The position numbers and the translations under genes are program-made. DNA of 64,000 nt from Panopea generosa (lineage: Eukaryota > Mollusca > Bivalvia > Adapedonta > Hiatellidae). This document shows, piece by piece, positions 37,605-49,492 of this stretch (positions within the stretch are counted from its first letter, which is position 1; each line of letters begins with the position of its first letter). The stretch covers positions 24,585,657-24,649,656 of the forward strand of contig CM055901.1 of assembly GCA_029582155.1 (NCBI GenBank). The letters are read 5' to 3'. A model generated the notes under the pieces. That model was not told where the DNA came from. It did not search any database and worked only from the letters and a program-made list of their open reading frames with translations.

Positions 37605-37806
37605 GCGGGGCGGTAGTCTAATGGATAGAGTGCTGGCCGCTCACGCCAGAAGTTGCGGGTTCGATCCCCAGCTCGACCCGATGCCTCTCATAAAACAATA
37701 CTCAGTACTGGTTCTACCCAGGAAGCGGACATGAGAGCGGTTCAGATAAGCTCTGGTCTTTCATCGCAATCGAGCTTATATGAATTATTATAAACTAAAC
37801 TAAACT
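37605..37806 (+). mobile_element. tRNA-derived SINE (family 3), with (CTAAA)n tail
   Basis: The tRNA-like head GCGGGGCGGTAGTCTAATGG has a perfectly paired anticodon stem (CTGGC/GCCAG, 37632-37648) and B box GGGTTCGATCCCC. A 110-bp body and an (AAACT)n tail at about 37791-37806 follow. The 8-bp AAAATTTA at 37596-37603 and 37807-37814 is a likely target duplication. The head could be read as a Glu-type tRNA, but the attached body and tail make it a SINE and not a functional tRNA gene. Confidence 0.8.
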
Positions 37807-37814
37807 AAAATTTA

Positions 37815-38130
37815 CAATGGTTACATAAATAAATTACGAAAATACATTGATACATATATATATACTATTAAAGCATTGTACTAAACGAATAAAACGGGTT
37901 AAGATAAGACTGATACAGCTGAACAAAATATTTCCACATGTCCATTTAATTTTCTGTTAAGGGTTCTGTGTTGTTTTTGTGATATACTTCTACAGTTCTT
38001 TCGTGTCCGGTTTTGTAGATTTTTACCTCCGATGTACAAGCCTTCCTTATGTCAATGTCTGGAATAATAGGAATATCTTCTCTTGATTTTCGTTGTCCTG
38101 AGCTACTTTGGATTACGTTGTCTCGCACCT
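37815..38130. other. Non-coding, nothing recognised
   Basis: No repeat or coding signal seen. Confidence 0.5.
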
Positions 38131-38336
38131 ATGACTAAACTATGACGCCAAGATCGTCAAGTCATCCGATGTAGTAGTAAGTGTTCATTTAGTAAAAATT
38201 TAACAATTAAGAAACCCAAAAAGGAGAGACCTCAGGGAACAACTGTTTTTTTTAATTGTTATTTATTTACTAAATGAACGCTTACTGGCTTAGTGTTGAA
38301 CGTCATTTGACTGACAATTTGACGCCATTAGACTGA
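38131..38336. mobile_element. MITE/foldback with ~75-bp inverted arms
   Basis: AGTAAGTGTTCATTTAGTAA (from 38176) is inverted at TTTACTAAATGAACGCTTAC (to about 38285). The arms extend outward through TGACGCCAAGATCGTCAAGT and the inverse of GACAATTTGACGCCATTAGA. No coding capacity. Confidence 0.8.
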
Positions 38337-39202
38337 CGTTTTAAAGTTGATGTTTGCTTTAGCCGTTTTTAAGCATAGCTCGCGCGACTTTGTAGTTTGT
38401 ACATGACTCGTTCAGAATTTAATCAAGGGCAGTGTCTGTGAAATGCTATTCACGCGTGCGCAGTAATGATGAACTTCTTAACAATTAAGAACGAACTTAA
38501 TAATTAAATTATTTTGTAGGCTGTTTAAACAAATAAGAGCGACACAATTTTGAAAATTGAAGCGATTCCATTGGTTGTCAGGTTCTTTAAAGTTGTGGAC
38601 CATCACCCATTTAGGCGTCGTAACACATACTTAAAACAGTTACTAATATAACTGATTTTTTTATCAGTTATGGATCTATTAACCTACGTGAGTTAAGCCC
38701 CCCCCCCCCCCCACCCCCATCCCTTTTTAAACGCAAATTTATGTTTAATTTAACATCCACTCAATAAGTCGAACAAATGTTGCACAGTTTTGTTCATAGT
38801 TGCACATATGTTGTTAATTATACGATTTTACATGGGGTTGTATTTCAGTCTCTCACGTGCAATGTTACATGAGTTATACCCAATTATTTATTCCATATAT
38901 TTATCGCTTGACAACTTAAGTTTCAGTAAACATATTTAGATTAAATATATATATATATATGGGTTAGTGTTAGGATTACCATTTTAAAATATAAGATAAA
39001 AACAAACCTGCTATTTGTTTCAGGTTTATTGAAGACAAACATTGTTAGGATTTGTCCTAGTGCCTGAAAATATTATTTCGAATTTGAAGATTGTAGTAAC
39101 GCTGCCCTATATATGGAACATGCAACACCTCTCTCTTTCCCAGTAGCAACGGCTTAAGAAGCATCTACTCTCAAGCAACACTGACCCGAGTTCTATACAT
39201 AC
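38337..39202. other. AT-rich non-coding with a poly-C run at 38698-38712
   Basis: C15 then ACCCCC at 38698-38718, and an (AT)n run near 38945. Nothing else seen. Confidence 0.5.
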
Positions 39203-39260
39203 AGGCAGGCAGGCAGCAGGCAGCAGGCAGCAGGCAGGAAGGCAGGCAGTCAGGCAGGCA

Positions 39261-39297
<37 letters not shown>

Positions 39298-39298
39298 T
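39203..39298. repeat. (CAGG)n / (CAGCAGG)n microsatellite
   Basis: Compound run of CAGG with CAGCAGG interruptions. Confidence 0.95.
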
Positions 39299-39927
39299 GT
39301 GCTGAATTTTAAAAACATGATTTAACTTAGAAATTGAAATTAGTTTTCTTTTATAAAATTCTTTATCATATTCCGAGTTAGACCGAAAGATATCTGAGAA
39401 TCGTTTAATACAGACTCAAAGAAGAGAAATTGACGACAAGACTCAAAATTCTCAAAAATGGACCTGAAGTCCGATCTATGTTGCATAAGGCAGGGTATGC
39501 AGACGTTTGGATGTTTCCAGAATCAGTTGATATTAACTTTTTCATATCAATATTACGAACTAGGCTTAGAGATGCATACATAGAAATACTATAGCTTAAA
39601 TACAGTTATCATCACATAAACTAGCTATAGATACATGATGACATCAACGAATTGCAAGAGAACAAAAAAAGTGCAATTGTTGTGACTTAAATGATGTTGA
39701 AGACGAATAGCATTTCATACTTATTTGCCAATTTTATAATTATCTGAGAAAATCAAATAAACCTAAATATTATTCAACTCATCCAAACATGTTTACATAT
39801 ATTAACCGTCTTAATATTGACTAAAAATAAAACAATTTTAAGCAAACATGCAACTAGTTGTATTAAGGGTTTCAAACTCAAAGATTTTCGTTAATAGTTT
39901 AATGTAGAAAGCATTGTATTGTAATTT
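39299..39927. other. AT-rich non-coding, nothing recognised
   Basis: No repeat or coding signal seen. Confidence 0.5.
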
Positions 39928-40955
39928 AAATTTCTCTTGTGTAGTGTTGATAAGAAGAAATAATGCCCTCCTTTGTAGTATGTATATAAGAAGTAAAAAT
40001 GCTCTCCTGTGTAGTGTATAAAAGAAGTAATAAATGCTCTCCTGTGTAGTGTATAAAAGAAGTAATAAAGTATTAAATGCTATCCTGTGTAGTGTGTATA
40101 TAAGAAGTAATAATGCTCTCCTGTGTAGTGTATAAAAGAAGTAATAAAGTAATAAATGCAATCCTGTGTAGTGTATAAAAGAAGAAATAAAGTTATAAAT
40201 GCTCCACTGTGTAGTGTATAAAAGAAGTAATAAAGTACTAAATGCTCTCCTGTGTAGTGTGTATAAAAGTAATAATAAAGTAATAAATGCTCTCCTGTGT
40301 AGTGGGTATAAAAAAGTAATAAATGTTATCCTGCGTAATGTATATAAGAGTTAATAAATGCTCTCCTGTGTAGTGTATACAAGTAGTAATAAATGCTCTC
40401 TTGTGTAGTGTATAAAAGAAGTAATAAAGTATTTAATGCTATCCTGTGTAGTGTGTATATCAGAAGTAAAAATGCTCTCCTGTGTAGTGTATAAAAGAAG
40501 ATATAAATGCTCTCCTGTGCAGTGTATAAAAGAAGTTATAAAGTATTATATGCAATCCTGAGTAGTGTGTGTATTAGAAGTAATAAAGTGATAAATGCTA
40601 CCCTTTGTAGTGTGTATATTAGAAGTAATAATGCTTTCCTATGTAGTCTATTAAAGAAGTAATAAATGCTCTCCTGTGTAGTGTATAAAAGAAGTTATAA
40701 ATGCTCTCCAGTGTATTGTATAAAAGAAGTAATAAATACTCTCCTTTGTAGTATACAAAATAAGTAATAAATGCTCTCAGGTGTAGTGTATAAAAGAAGT
40801 AATAAATGCTCTCTTGTGTAGTGTATAAAAAAGTAATTAATACTCTCCTTTGTAGTATACAAAATAAGTAATAAATGCTCTCAGGTGTAGTGTATAAAAG
40901 AAGTAATAAAAGCTCTCCTGTGTAGTGTATATTAAAAGTTATAAAATATCTCCTG
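39928..40955. repeat. 36-bp tandem array with variable units (about 27 copies)
   Basis: The core unit includes AATGCTCTCCTGTGTAGTGT and ATAAAAGAAGTAATAA. Some units carry an extra AAAGTATT or AAAGTAAT, lengthening them to about 44-47 bp. Confidence 0.93.
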
Positions 40956-41540
40956 TAATGAAAGATTACAAGAGTGCTATTACCATTTCATCAGTGTGAT
41001 TTACTAGCTAATCATTCAACATTCCTGAGTAAATAATACATTATGACGCCTACTGCAGAGGCGTACCGTACAACAGCAACAGCTATCAGACTTGTGCAAT
41101 ATCTGGATGATGAACGACATCCAAACACGGTATAAACGAATTTATGGCCTTGTAAAGTTTCTAGAACGTGAGTTTATGGAGGCAGAAACCGGCGTTAATC
41201 GGTTGTGTTCATAAACTTGGTTTCCCCTTGTCTTCATTTAATGACTTTGAACCGGTCTCCGCGAAGTATCGATCTCTATAAAGAAGTCAGTTCAGCACAT
41301 GCCGACATTTGGATGTTATCGTATTTGATTAACTCATCAACTGTAACGATTACATATTATATGAATAATTGATAGACAGTGCACTTATCTTGCAGCTCGT
41401 CCATTCATGAGTGACATTACACTCTGTCTTTATTTTAAAAAAAAATGTTTGAAACGCGGCCATTCATCTATATTGCCGATAATTATATCTGTATCTCAAA
41501 TGAATATTGTCATTTATTATCATTAGATGGTTTAAAAACT
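40956..41540. other. Non-coding, nothing recognised
   Basis: No repeat or coding signal seen. Confidence 0.5.
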
Positions 41541-43919
41541 CTGTAGTACGACCCGGGCGAAGACCTATTCTTCTTTCCCAATCTGTAAAACGACCCAGAC
41601 AACGATTCCTATTACCTATTTCCTAAATTCCTATTACATACTCTGTTGAAGGACCCGTGCGAAGATCAATTCCTCTTACCCACTCCGTAGTATGACAAGG
41701 GCGAAGATTCATTCATCTTACCAGCTATGTAGAACGACCCGGGCGAAGATCCATTCGTCTTACCCACACTGCAGAGCGACCCAGACGAAGATCCATTCCT
41801 CTTACCCACTCTGTAGTACGGCCCGCGCGAATATCCATTCCTCTCACCCACTCTGTTGTACGACTTGGGCGAATATCTAATCCTCTCACCCACTATGTTG
41901 TACGACTTGGACGAATATCCATTCCTCTCACCCACTACGTATTACGACCCGGGCGAAGATTCATTCCTCTCAGCCACTTTATAGTACGACCCGTGCAAAG
42001 ATCCGTTCCTCTCACCCACTCTGTTGTACGAACAGGGCGAATATCAACTTCTCTCACCAACTCTGTAGTACGACCCGGGCGAATATCCATTCCTTTAACC
42101 CACTCTGTAGTACGACCAGAGCGAAGATTCATTCCTTTCACCCTCTCTGTAGAACGACTCCAGTGAAGATCCATTCCTCTCGCCAACTCTGTAGAATGAC
42201 CCGGGCGAAGATCCATTCATCCTAACGACTCTGTAGTACGACCCCGGCGAAGATCCATTCCTCTTAACCACTCTGTAGAACGACCCGTGCGGAGATCCGT
42301 TCCTCTCACCCACTCTGTAGTACGACCCGGAAGAAGATCCATTCCTCTTACCCACTCTGTAGAACTCCAGTGCGAAGATCCATTCTTTTCACCCACTCTG
42401 TAGAACAACTCAAATGAAGATCCATTCTTTTCACCCACTCTATAGAACAACTCAAGTGAAGATCCATTCTTTTCACCCACTCTGTAGAATGACTCGAGTG
42501 AAGATTCATTTCTCTTACCCACTCTGTATAACTACCCGGGCGAAGATCCATTCATCTTACCAACTCTATAGAAGGACCCGGGTAAAGATCCATTCCTCTT
42601 ACCCACTCTGTAGTACGACTCGGGCGAAGTTCCATCATCTTACCATTCTGTAGAACGACCCTGGTGAAGATCCATTCCTCTTACCCACTCTGTAATATGA
42701 CTAGGGCGAAGTTCCATTCCTTTTACCCACCATGTTGTATGAGCCGGGCGAAGGTCCTTCCTCTAACCCACTATGTAGAACGACCCGGGCGAATATCCAT
42801 TCCTCTTACCCACTCGGTTATACGGGCTGGGTTAAAAACCATTCTTTTTACCTACTCTGTATTACGACCCGGACGAAGATCCATTCCTCTTAGCCATCAT
42901 GTAGTATGAGCCGGGCGAATATCCATTCATCTTTACCACTCTGCCGTACGACCCGGGCGAAGATCGATTCCTCTTACCAATTATGTAGAACGACCCGGGC
43001 GAAGATCTATTCCTCTTACCCATCTGTAGCATGATCCGGGCGAAAATTCATTCCTCTTACTCACTCAGGCTGTAGCACGACCCGGGCGAAGATCTATACT
43101 TCTTACCCACTCTGTAGAACGACCCGGGTGAAGATCCATTCCTCTTATCCAATCTGTAGCACGACCCCGACGAAGATACATTCCTCTTACACACTCTGTA
43201 GTACGACCAGGGCGAATATCGATTCCTCTTACCGACTCTGCAGAACGACCAGGGAGAAGATTCATTTCTCTTGCCCACACTGTAGAACGACCCAGGCGAA
43301 GATCCATTCCTCTTACCCGCTCTGTATAACGACCTGGGCGAAGATCCATTGCTCTCACACACTCTGTAGAACGACCTGGGCTAATATCCATTCCTCTTAC
43401 CCACTCTGTAGATCGACCAGGGCGAATATCCATTCCTCTTACCCACTCTGTAGAACGACCTGGGCGACGATCCGTTCCTCTTACCCACTCTGTAGAACGA
43501 CCCGGGCAAAGATAAATTCTTCTTACCAACCCTGTAGTACGACCCAGGCGAAGATTCATTCCTCTTATCAAATTAATAGAACGACCCGGGCGAAGATCCA
43601 TTTCTCTTACCTACTCTGTAGAACGACCTGGTTGAAGATCCATTCCTCTGACCCACTCTGTAGTACGACCCTCCGGGCAAAGATCCATTCCTCTTACCCA
43701 CTCTGTAGTACGACCCCGAGTTAAGATCCATTCCCTTTACCCATTCTTGAGAACGACTCGGGAGAAGATCCATTCCTCTTTACCCCTCTGTAGAACAACC
43801 CGGGCGAAGAACCATTCCTGTTCCCCGCTATGTAGAACGGTCCGGGCGAAGATTAATTCCTCTTGTTAACTCTGTAGCACGGCATCCATACCTCTTACCC
43901 TTTCTGTAGCACGGCCCAA
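41541..43919. repeat. 42-bp tandem array (about 56 copies)
   Basis: The unit includes GACCCGGGCGAAGATCCATT and CCTCTTACCCACTCTGTAGA. 42 bp is 14 codons, so repeat-encoded frames exist on both strands (for example RVGKRNGSSPGSFY on minus). These are broken repeatedly and are not genes. Copies are moderately diverged, with occasional 1-bp indels. The array lies about 1.1 kb upstream of the K+ channel exon. Confidence 0.95.
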
Positions 43920-45040
43920 ATGATGTTCAATCCATATGAATGAATCAGATCTTTACATGAAACAGTTCCAGAAAGAAACTCAATCAAATGTAACATGTGT
44001 TTCTTTCTTTTCTTGATAACGTTCTGCAATTTCAAGGGATCGTTTTATTATATATTACATGGTTTGCGAACCTGCCTAAATAATATTTTTTCAACTTTGT
44101 GTTTTTAATGTGTTTTGTAAGGAAATATATATTTAGAACAAGATGATCTGTGTAGAACGAGAGTGTAACCCTCAGTTGGTTTAATTGTATTTGTTAAAGG
44201 AATCAATTTGGAAATCTTAATCTTCGCCACCTTACACAAATGTTTGTAAATGTTACTAAGGAGAGAAACTATATAAGAATTATTTCTTTCGTTTTAATCT
44301 TTTACTATGTATGTTGTGGAATATGCTGTACATTATTTATGAATAAAATATGTTTAAACCAATTTGGAAATCAGAACGCAAAAAAGAAAGGAAAATGTAT
44401 TAAGTCTATTCGTGAGTGGGTGGGGTAATAATGCGTAATGCAAAATCCCGTAAACACAAGCAGTGTTTTATTTTCGAGCCGCATTGGTAAAGATCCGTGA
44501 TTCCGAAGGAAGGAGAACAGTCAAGTACTGGACGCCTTTTTTGATTGACACAACACGGCTCTTTTGACCTTTAAGCACTAAGCTTATGTTCGACCAACTT
44601 ATAGTTATGTACATGTACTTTGCAAATGAATTATCTTGGTTCATTTAATGATATGCAAATATTGTTGTGTTTTGAGTTTGCTACGCCCTTCAGCGTTCTT
44701 TTCTGATATTGTTTGATTTCATAGAAAATATGTTTTGTTTTATCAAATACGACTGCCTAAGTTTTATATAAACATTTTTGTTAAATGTCTCTATCAAATT
44801 AAAAAATATTGTATTTTATATTTTAACATCACATGTCATTAAGTATATCATTAAATGAAATAAACATTCAGACGCTTGCAGCATTTACATACTAAAATTA
44901 GAAACTAATCATGGAAATGTGATTGGAAGAGAGTGTAGTTGAACACTAAACTGTTTGAGTAAACAATGCGTTTTTGTCAGTCTACATAATTGCATATATC
45001 TATTTTAAATACTTGCCGTATTTTTTTAAATGAAATCAGT
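43920..45040. other. Intron end before the K+ channel exon; nothing else recognised
   Basis: AT-rich sequence with no repeat array and no further exon visible. Confidence 0.55.
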
Positions 45041-45058
45041 TATATTTTCTAATTTCAG
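45041..45058 (+). promoter_or_regulatory. 3' splice acceptor of the K+ channel exon
   Basis: A T-rich tract (TATATTTTCTAATTTCAG) ends in AG at 45057-45058. An in-frame TAA at 45050-45052 lies just upstream, so the open frame begins essentially at the acceptor. The junction falls immediately before S1, where Shaw/Kv3 genes commonly have an intron, and the reading frame implies phase 0. Confidence 0.85.
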
Positions 45059-46198
45059 GTGTACGGTATAATATCATTGATGTTTGTAATCGCGTCAATA
45101 TCCGGGTTCTGTTTGGAAACTCTTCCACAGCTGAAGCCCCAACTGAAGCCCATCAACATGACAGTTTCCGAGGGCAGCGAGGGTGGGTGTAATGGAGAGT
45201 CATCTAATGTGAAATACCTGATGACGCCCAACCCGGCTCTTCAGATTGTGGATTCAGTGTGCACCATATACTTCACAATCGAGCTGATCGTAAGGTTTAG
45301 TTTTTCGCCAAACAAGTGGAAATTCGTGCGATCCGCTATGAATATAATTGATCTACTTGCTTTAGTGCCTCTGTATATGCAACTTATACTAAATACGGAA
45401 AGTTTCAAGTTTTGTTTCGTAAACGAGAGATTAATGATAGAGATAATGTTCATTCTGCGGATAATTCGGATGTTCCGAATATTTCATTTAGTGAAGCATT
45501 ATCAAGCCTTACAGATTCTTGTTTATGCTTTGAAGGCCAGTGTACAAGAGTTGCTCATGTTAGGAATTTTCCTTTTGATTGGCATGCTGGTATTTGCTAC
45601 CATGATATATTATGCGGAAAGAAAAGATGCCGTGAATCCAGGCGATATGTTCAGTACTATTCCAATTGGATTTTGGTGGGCGCTGATTACTATGACAACG
45701 GTTGGTTACGGTGACGTTTATCCAACATCTCCTATTGGTTACGTCGTCGGTACCGCATGCGCAGTGTGTGGTGTTTTAATGGTGGCCCTCACGTTTCCGG
45801 TTATTTCAAATAATTTCACACTGTTTTACACACACGTACGTTCCCGGCGAGGTCGGGTTTCACCTCACAGTCCGACTCCGGCAGACAGTGATGAGGTGAT
45901 ATATCATTCGGAAGATGACGGCACAACACAGCTTTTGTACCAAAACGCCAGGCGAACGTCAAATGGGTCAATCATTTTGAATAATCGTAGTTTTGTGTTA
46001 CCGAGGAACGCTTCTGGAGTGACAGAACTCTGCGGCAACCCAAGCATCAATGGGAACATCAGCTGCATTCCGAAAGACGCTAACTCCATGACGGATGTGT
46101 TAGTTAAAAGGGACGATTCTTCTCTCTTCACGCGAACAAGCTCGGTAAAGGCGCACTCTGACGATGGTGTGATGTATTCAGGGGAGGCAATGCTGTAA
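45059..46198 (+). CDS. Shaw/Kv3-like voltage-gated K+ channel, 3' coding exon (S1-S6 and C-terminus)
   Basis: The exon encodes 379 residues up to TAA at 46196. Numbering from the first exon codon (GTG, Val, which is internal and not a start): S1 1-20 (ending FCLET), S1-S2 loop with an N-glycosylation sequon at N33, S2 60-80 with acidic E75, S3 92-112 with D98, S4 about 131-147, S5 about 163-186 (FATMIYYAER), pore 201-220 with filter TTVGYGD at 213-219 after the WW pair 206-207, S6 about 227-253, then a 125-residue Ser/Asp-rich cytoplasmic tail. FATMIYYAER and IPIGFWWA are Kv3/Shaw signatures. The channel should form tetramers in the plasma membrane and pass K+ on depolarisation. The tetramerisation (T1) domain is absent and must lie on an upstream exon. 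Oddities are the loss of the first S4 arginine position (F131), H143 in place of the fifth S4 charge, and TFP (245-247) where Kv channels have PVP. The frame is intact, so a decayed copy is unlikely. Family is secure; exact subtype is not. Confidence 0.93.
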   Translation: MYGIISLMFVIASISGFCLETLPQLKPQLKPINMTVSEGSEGGCNGESSNVKYLMTPNPALQIVDSVCTIYFTIELIVRFSFSPNKWKFVRSAMNIIDLLALVPLYMQLILNTESFKFCFVNERLMIEIMFILRIIRMFRIFHLVKHYQALQILVYALKASVQELLMLGIFLLIGMLVFATMIYYAERKDAVNPGDMFSTIPIGFWWALITMTTVGYGDVYPTSPIGYVVGTACAVCGVLMVALTFPVISNNFTLFYTHVRSRRGRVSPHSPTPADSDEVIYHSEDDGTTQLLYQNARRTSNGSIILNNRSFVLPRNASGVTELCGNPSINGNISCIPKDANSMTDVLVKRDDSSLFTRTSSVKAHSDDGVMYSGEAML

Positions 46199-46331
46199 TA
46201 GTTTTATTTTGATTGGTCAGCTTGGTGCAAAAAGTTTATTACTGCTTTAGAAGAAAAGTCACCCATGTAATGACTATCTTCGCCATTACCGTAAGCAGTT
46301 TCATTTCCCATGTTTTATTTCTTTTTACTTT

Positions 46332-46337
46332 AATAAA
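46332..46337 (+). terminator. Candidate polyadenylation signal of the K+ channel gene
   Basis: AATAAA sits 134 bases after the stop codon in an AT-rich 3' region. It is the first canonical hexamer downstream. No transcript evidence is available from the sequence alone. Confidence 0.55.
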
Positions 46338-47987
46338 AATACATTCGTCTACTTTAAGAGAAACCTTTGGCTAGTTATAGTGATTGGTTACTTAAAATGG
46401 GATTGACTGTGCAAAGCAGTTCCTGACTTATTGCACCATGTTGACAGAATTATTTGCACCTAATCCCAGCCACGAAAGTTAGAATTAAATTAATACCGTA
46501 ATTTAAACAAAGAATTATATTGGTTAAATAATGCACTTGTTAAAACATATCTTTATCAATTTAATAGTGATAACACAAAACAAGATATCTTGCATTTTCT
46601 CTAGGAGTATTATCAACAGAATTGAGCGTTTTTATTTTATTAAAACATAAACTCCAATGTAACAGTCAGAATGCAGAACATATGTCATTTCAGTTTTGAA
46701 GTAAAAAAAAAACACAAAAAAACATTTAAAATGCGTTAGTCATCACTTATTGTCTGTTACACTTTTAGAGATGACAGCTAAAAAGCTAAAAAGGTTATTC
46801 GAAGGATTTACTGCTTGTATTTAAGTTCTTACTTTATTGGTTCGAGATGTCTTAAAGCTACACATTCTTGCAATGTAACCACATTCCCCACCCACCCTCG
46901 CGCTTACGAGTTCAAACCTTATGATCGCCGCTGTATGGCAAATTATGCGATGAGTCCAAGTTTTTTTCACGTGTCACGTGTTTTTATATATATAACTGTA
47001 CATATACGATAAGCATTCTATAAATGATTTAGAAGACACTGTAATTTAGGATTTCTGATTTTTCTTTATATTCGAACAGTCTTTCAAACTGACTTTCTAA
47101 ACTGTCAGTCGATAACGACATTGCATCTCGATTTTAATATATAGTGTTTAGATGTGAGTCCGCATAAGTCATTGTGCAACTATCTTTACATTCACAGGGC
47201 AAAACTATACATAAGTAGAAATGTCCCATAATGGCTTTGCCATGGTCATCACACAATGCTAAAGTACTTTAAATGATTGCTTGTATTCGATTAACTCGTA
47301 TACAACTTTAATATTGATGTCATAATAATGTGATGATGACGCTATTTCAAATATAATTTATTGCAAAAACAAAGTATTTTGATATTTTGTTAAACAAGTT
47401 TCATTGTTTACTAATTTAAACAAAACATTTTAATGATGCGATTGAAGTTAAAACAGCAAAGAAGTACATTTTGAGTAAATGGCTTACTTTTTAAATCCCA
47501 ACAGTAAGTGAATCTGGAATAATTACATGTTTATTTTTTAATAAAATACCTCATTTGGCACGATGCAGTGGGTGGGTATTTGTGAAACTCAACTTTCGGA
47601 AAATGTCGAATTACACTAGAGATAGTGCGATAAATAACTGATGTCGTTAATTTCTTGTTATACAGAATGTGTAGCTTTAATCGCGAACGCTATAAAATTC
47701 AGATTCACATAATGTATTTAGCATATGGTTCAATGGCCATTGAATAATGAGCATACAGCAAAAATCGATGGATTTTCTTGTTAATGCATTTTGTGTTATT
47801 TTGAGAAGCATAGTTAAGTAAGTATCTATAGGTCACGTGTTCCGACGTGTGCTTTAAATTCCAGATAACTTGCCTCTTACAGTTAAATATAAATACCGCC
47901 TAGACAGTGGTTAACTGCTGTATTGTCAGATAAGCCTAAACCTCATCATCAATACATAATTTAGATATGCTGATGCCACATTGTCTA
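46338..47987. other. AT-rich region downstream of the channel gene, nothing recognised
   Basis: No coding signal, arrays or element ends seen. Confidence 0.5.
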
Positions 47988-48479
47988 CAGGCGTGGATCT
48001 AGAAGATGGGACTGGAAGGGTTGTTATTTCTAAAAAAAAAAAAGAGCAGAAAATATTACAACACATGTTCTTTGCCTCTTCAAAGCAAAGTGGTACGGGA
48101 CAACGCGCGATGAGTTGATCAACTTAATACAGCGGATCTTTAGCGAAGCACTGACCTCCGTAATCAACGTTGTTTATAGGTATTTGGTCAAATTATGTCA
48201 AAAAACATATGCAAGAAAATTTATTTGCAGAACGACGGTTGCTCTATTCAGATTAATTCTGTTCGTCTCTCGATAAAACTGAATAAAAGTGGATACCATT
48301 ATAAATTACGTAAATCCCATATTAAATATTCCCGTTCTATAATCGCTGTGTCACAGTAGATGACCGAACCAAGCTAGTAATATAGGATTATAAGTCTTTT
48401 AGCGAATCTCTGTCTGCTTTGAAGATGAAGAGTTGTGTTTTCTGGTAAAGCCGCAGCCCCGACTCTGGATCAGCCCCTG
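47988..48479. mobile_element. hAT-like non-autonomous element
   Basis: The left end CAGGCGTGGATCTAGAAG and inverted right end CAGGGGCTGATCCAGAG are imperfect terminal inverted repeats of hAT type. The interior has no transposase frame. Flanking TTGTCTA and TTGATCTA may be a decayed 8-bp duplication. Confidence 0.55.
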
Positions 48480-49273
48480 TTGATCTATGACTTGCATTCT
48501 TGCCATCACTTAATTATTTAAAGAGTCTTCTCGTCTCAAATAACAAAACCAAACTTGTTTATTTATGCACTTCTGACTCACCGCCGACTAGCAGGATTGT
48601 TTACACTGAACAAAATTTGCACGCATGCCACTTTGATTTTAACACGTTCTGCTAGTTTAACAATGAAATAATTCAATTTGTACATTAGCTTTTATGTAAA
48701 TATATGTTTATTAATTTATTGCATTGTTTCTCTCCTACCTACAAACTCGACCAATTCCGTCGTTTCGAACGTATAAACCAAATATGTATGGTCCTGTACG
48801 TGCCGATCAATTGCTTTATGTTGCTATCCAATAAAACTTCATGTTTCTGTGGGTAAGCACGGTTTGCTTGTATTTACGCGTTTCTGGTTGCAATACGGTA
48901 TGTTTTAGCAGATACAACATAGAATAAGAAGAAAAACGCTTTTTAACTGAAACCAAGGACTTATATAATTTATATCTATATAATTCCTTGCTGAAACACA
49001 ATTATTGATGTTGGTCATGATAAAAACACGAGCATAATACTGATTTATAGATATTGGAATAGCATGGCAATGACTTCAAAAATAAATAAATTACAGCTTT
49101 GTGCAATTATGGACTGCATTAACAGTGAGTCCATACCATAGACTGGTTTAAAACCTGACACCGCCTACCTTGGTTACCAATGTCCACATAGACGGACATC
49201 TAAGTGTAAGGTACTTAACCTGGAAATGTTCATAATAATAACACTGATGTAGTAGGTACGTGTACTGATATAA
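48480..49273. other. AT-rich non-coding, nothing recognised
   Basis: No repeat or coding signal seen. Confidence 0.5.
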
Positions 49274-49492
49274 TAGACTGTAGAACGTACCCAGCTCTCC
49301 CGACTGGGTCTGTTCAACAGCAATTGTTACGAGCAGGCTGATTGGTCAGTTGCTCCAGGGAAAGTTTGAATAACGTCATAATTTATTAAGCGTTCAATTG
49401 CTATGAATTGTGGGACAGGCATAGAATTCCCTGCTTTTTCAATTGGTGGTTAATAGACCCGATTTGCGAAATATCAGGTTCTGGGAAAAAAC
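49274..49492 (+). mobile_element. ~215-bp CCAAT/CRE dispersed element, copy A
   Basis: It begins AGACTGTAGAACGTACCCAG, contains GCTGATTGGTCAGTTGCTCC, AACGTCATAATTTA and GGGACAGGCATAGAATTCCC, and ends ATATCAGGTTCTGGGA. Very similar to copy B at 50898. Confidence 0.85.

Larger units (their letters stand above)
1..45058 (+). other. Inferred 3' part of a very long intron of the K+ channel gene
   Basis: The channel exon starts at a splice acceptor, yet no open frame resembling a Kv T1 domain is visible upstream. A T1 exon normally gives an open frame of well over 100 residues starting with ATG and should be easy to see. The upstream exon is therefore probably outside the window, making this intron at least 45 kb, packed with satellite arrays and transposon relics. 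Alternatives are a separate undetected gene within this stretch or a very divergent, split T1. Confidence 0.5.

Noticed and set aside
37605..37680. Functional Glu-type tRNA gene
   Set aside because: The anticodon stem is good, but position 33 is G and not T, T-arm pairing is incomplete, and a SINE body with an A-rich tail and flanking duplication follows.
41666..43773. Repeat-encoded peptides such as RVGKRNGSSPGSFY
   Set aside because: Frames break every few hundred bases through 1-bp indels and have no flanking gene structure.
46815..47012. tRNA-like B box (GAGTTCAAACCTT) near 46908
   Set aside because: No A box or SINE body could be aligned to any of the three families.
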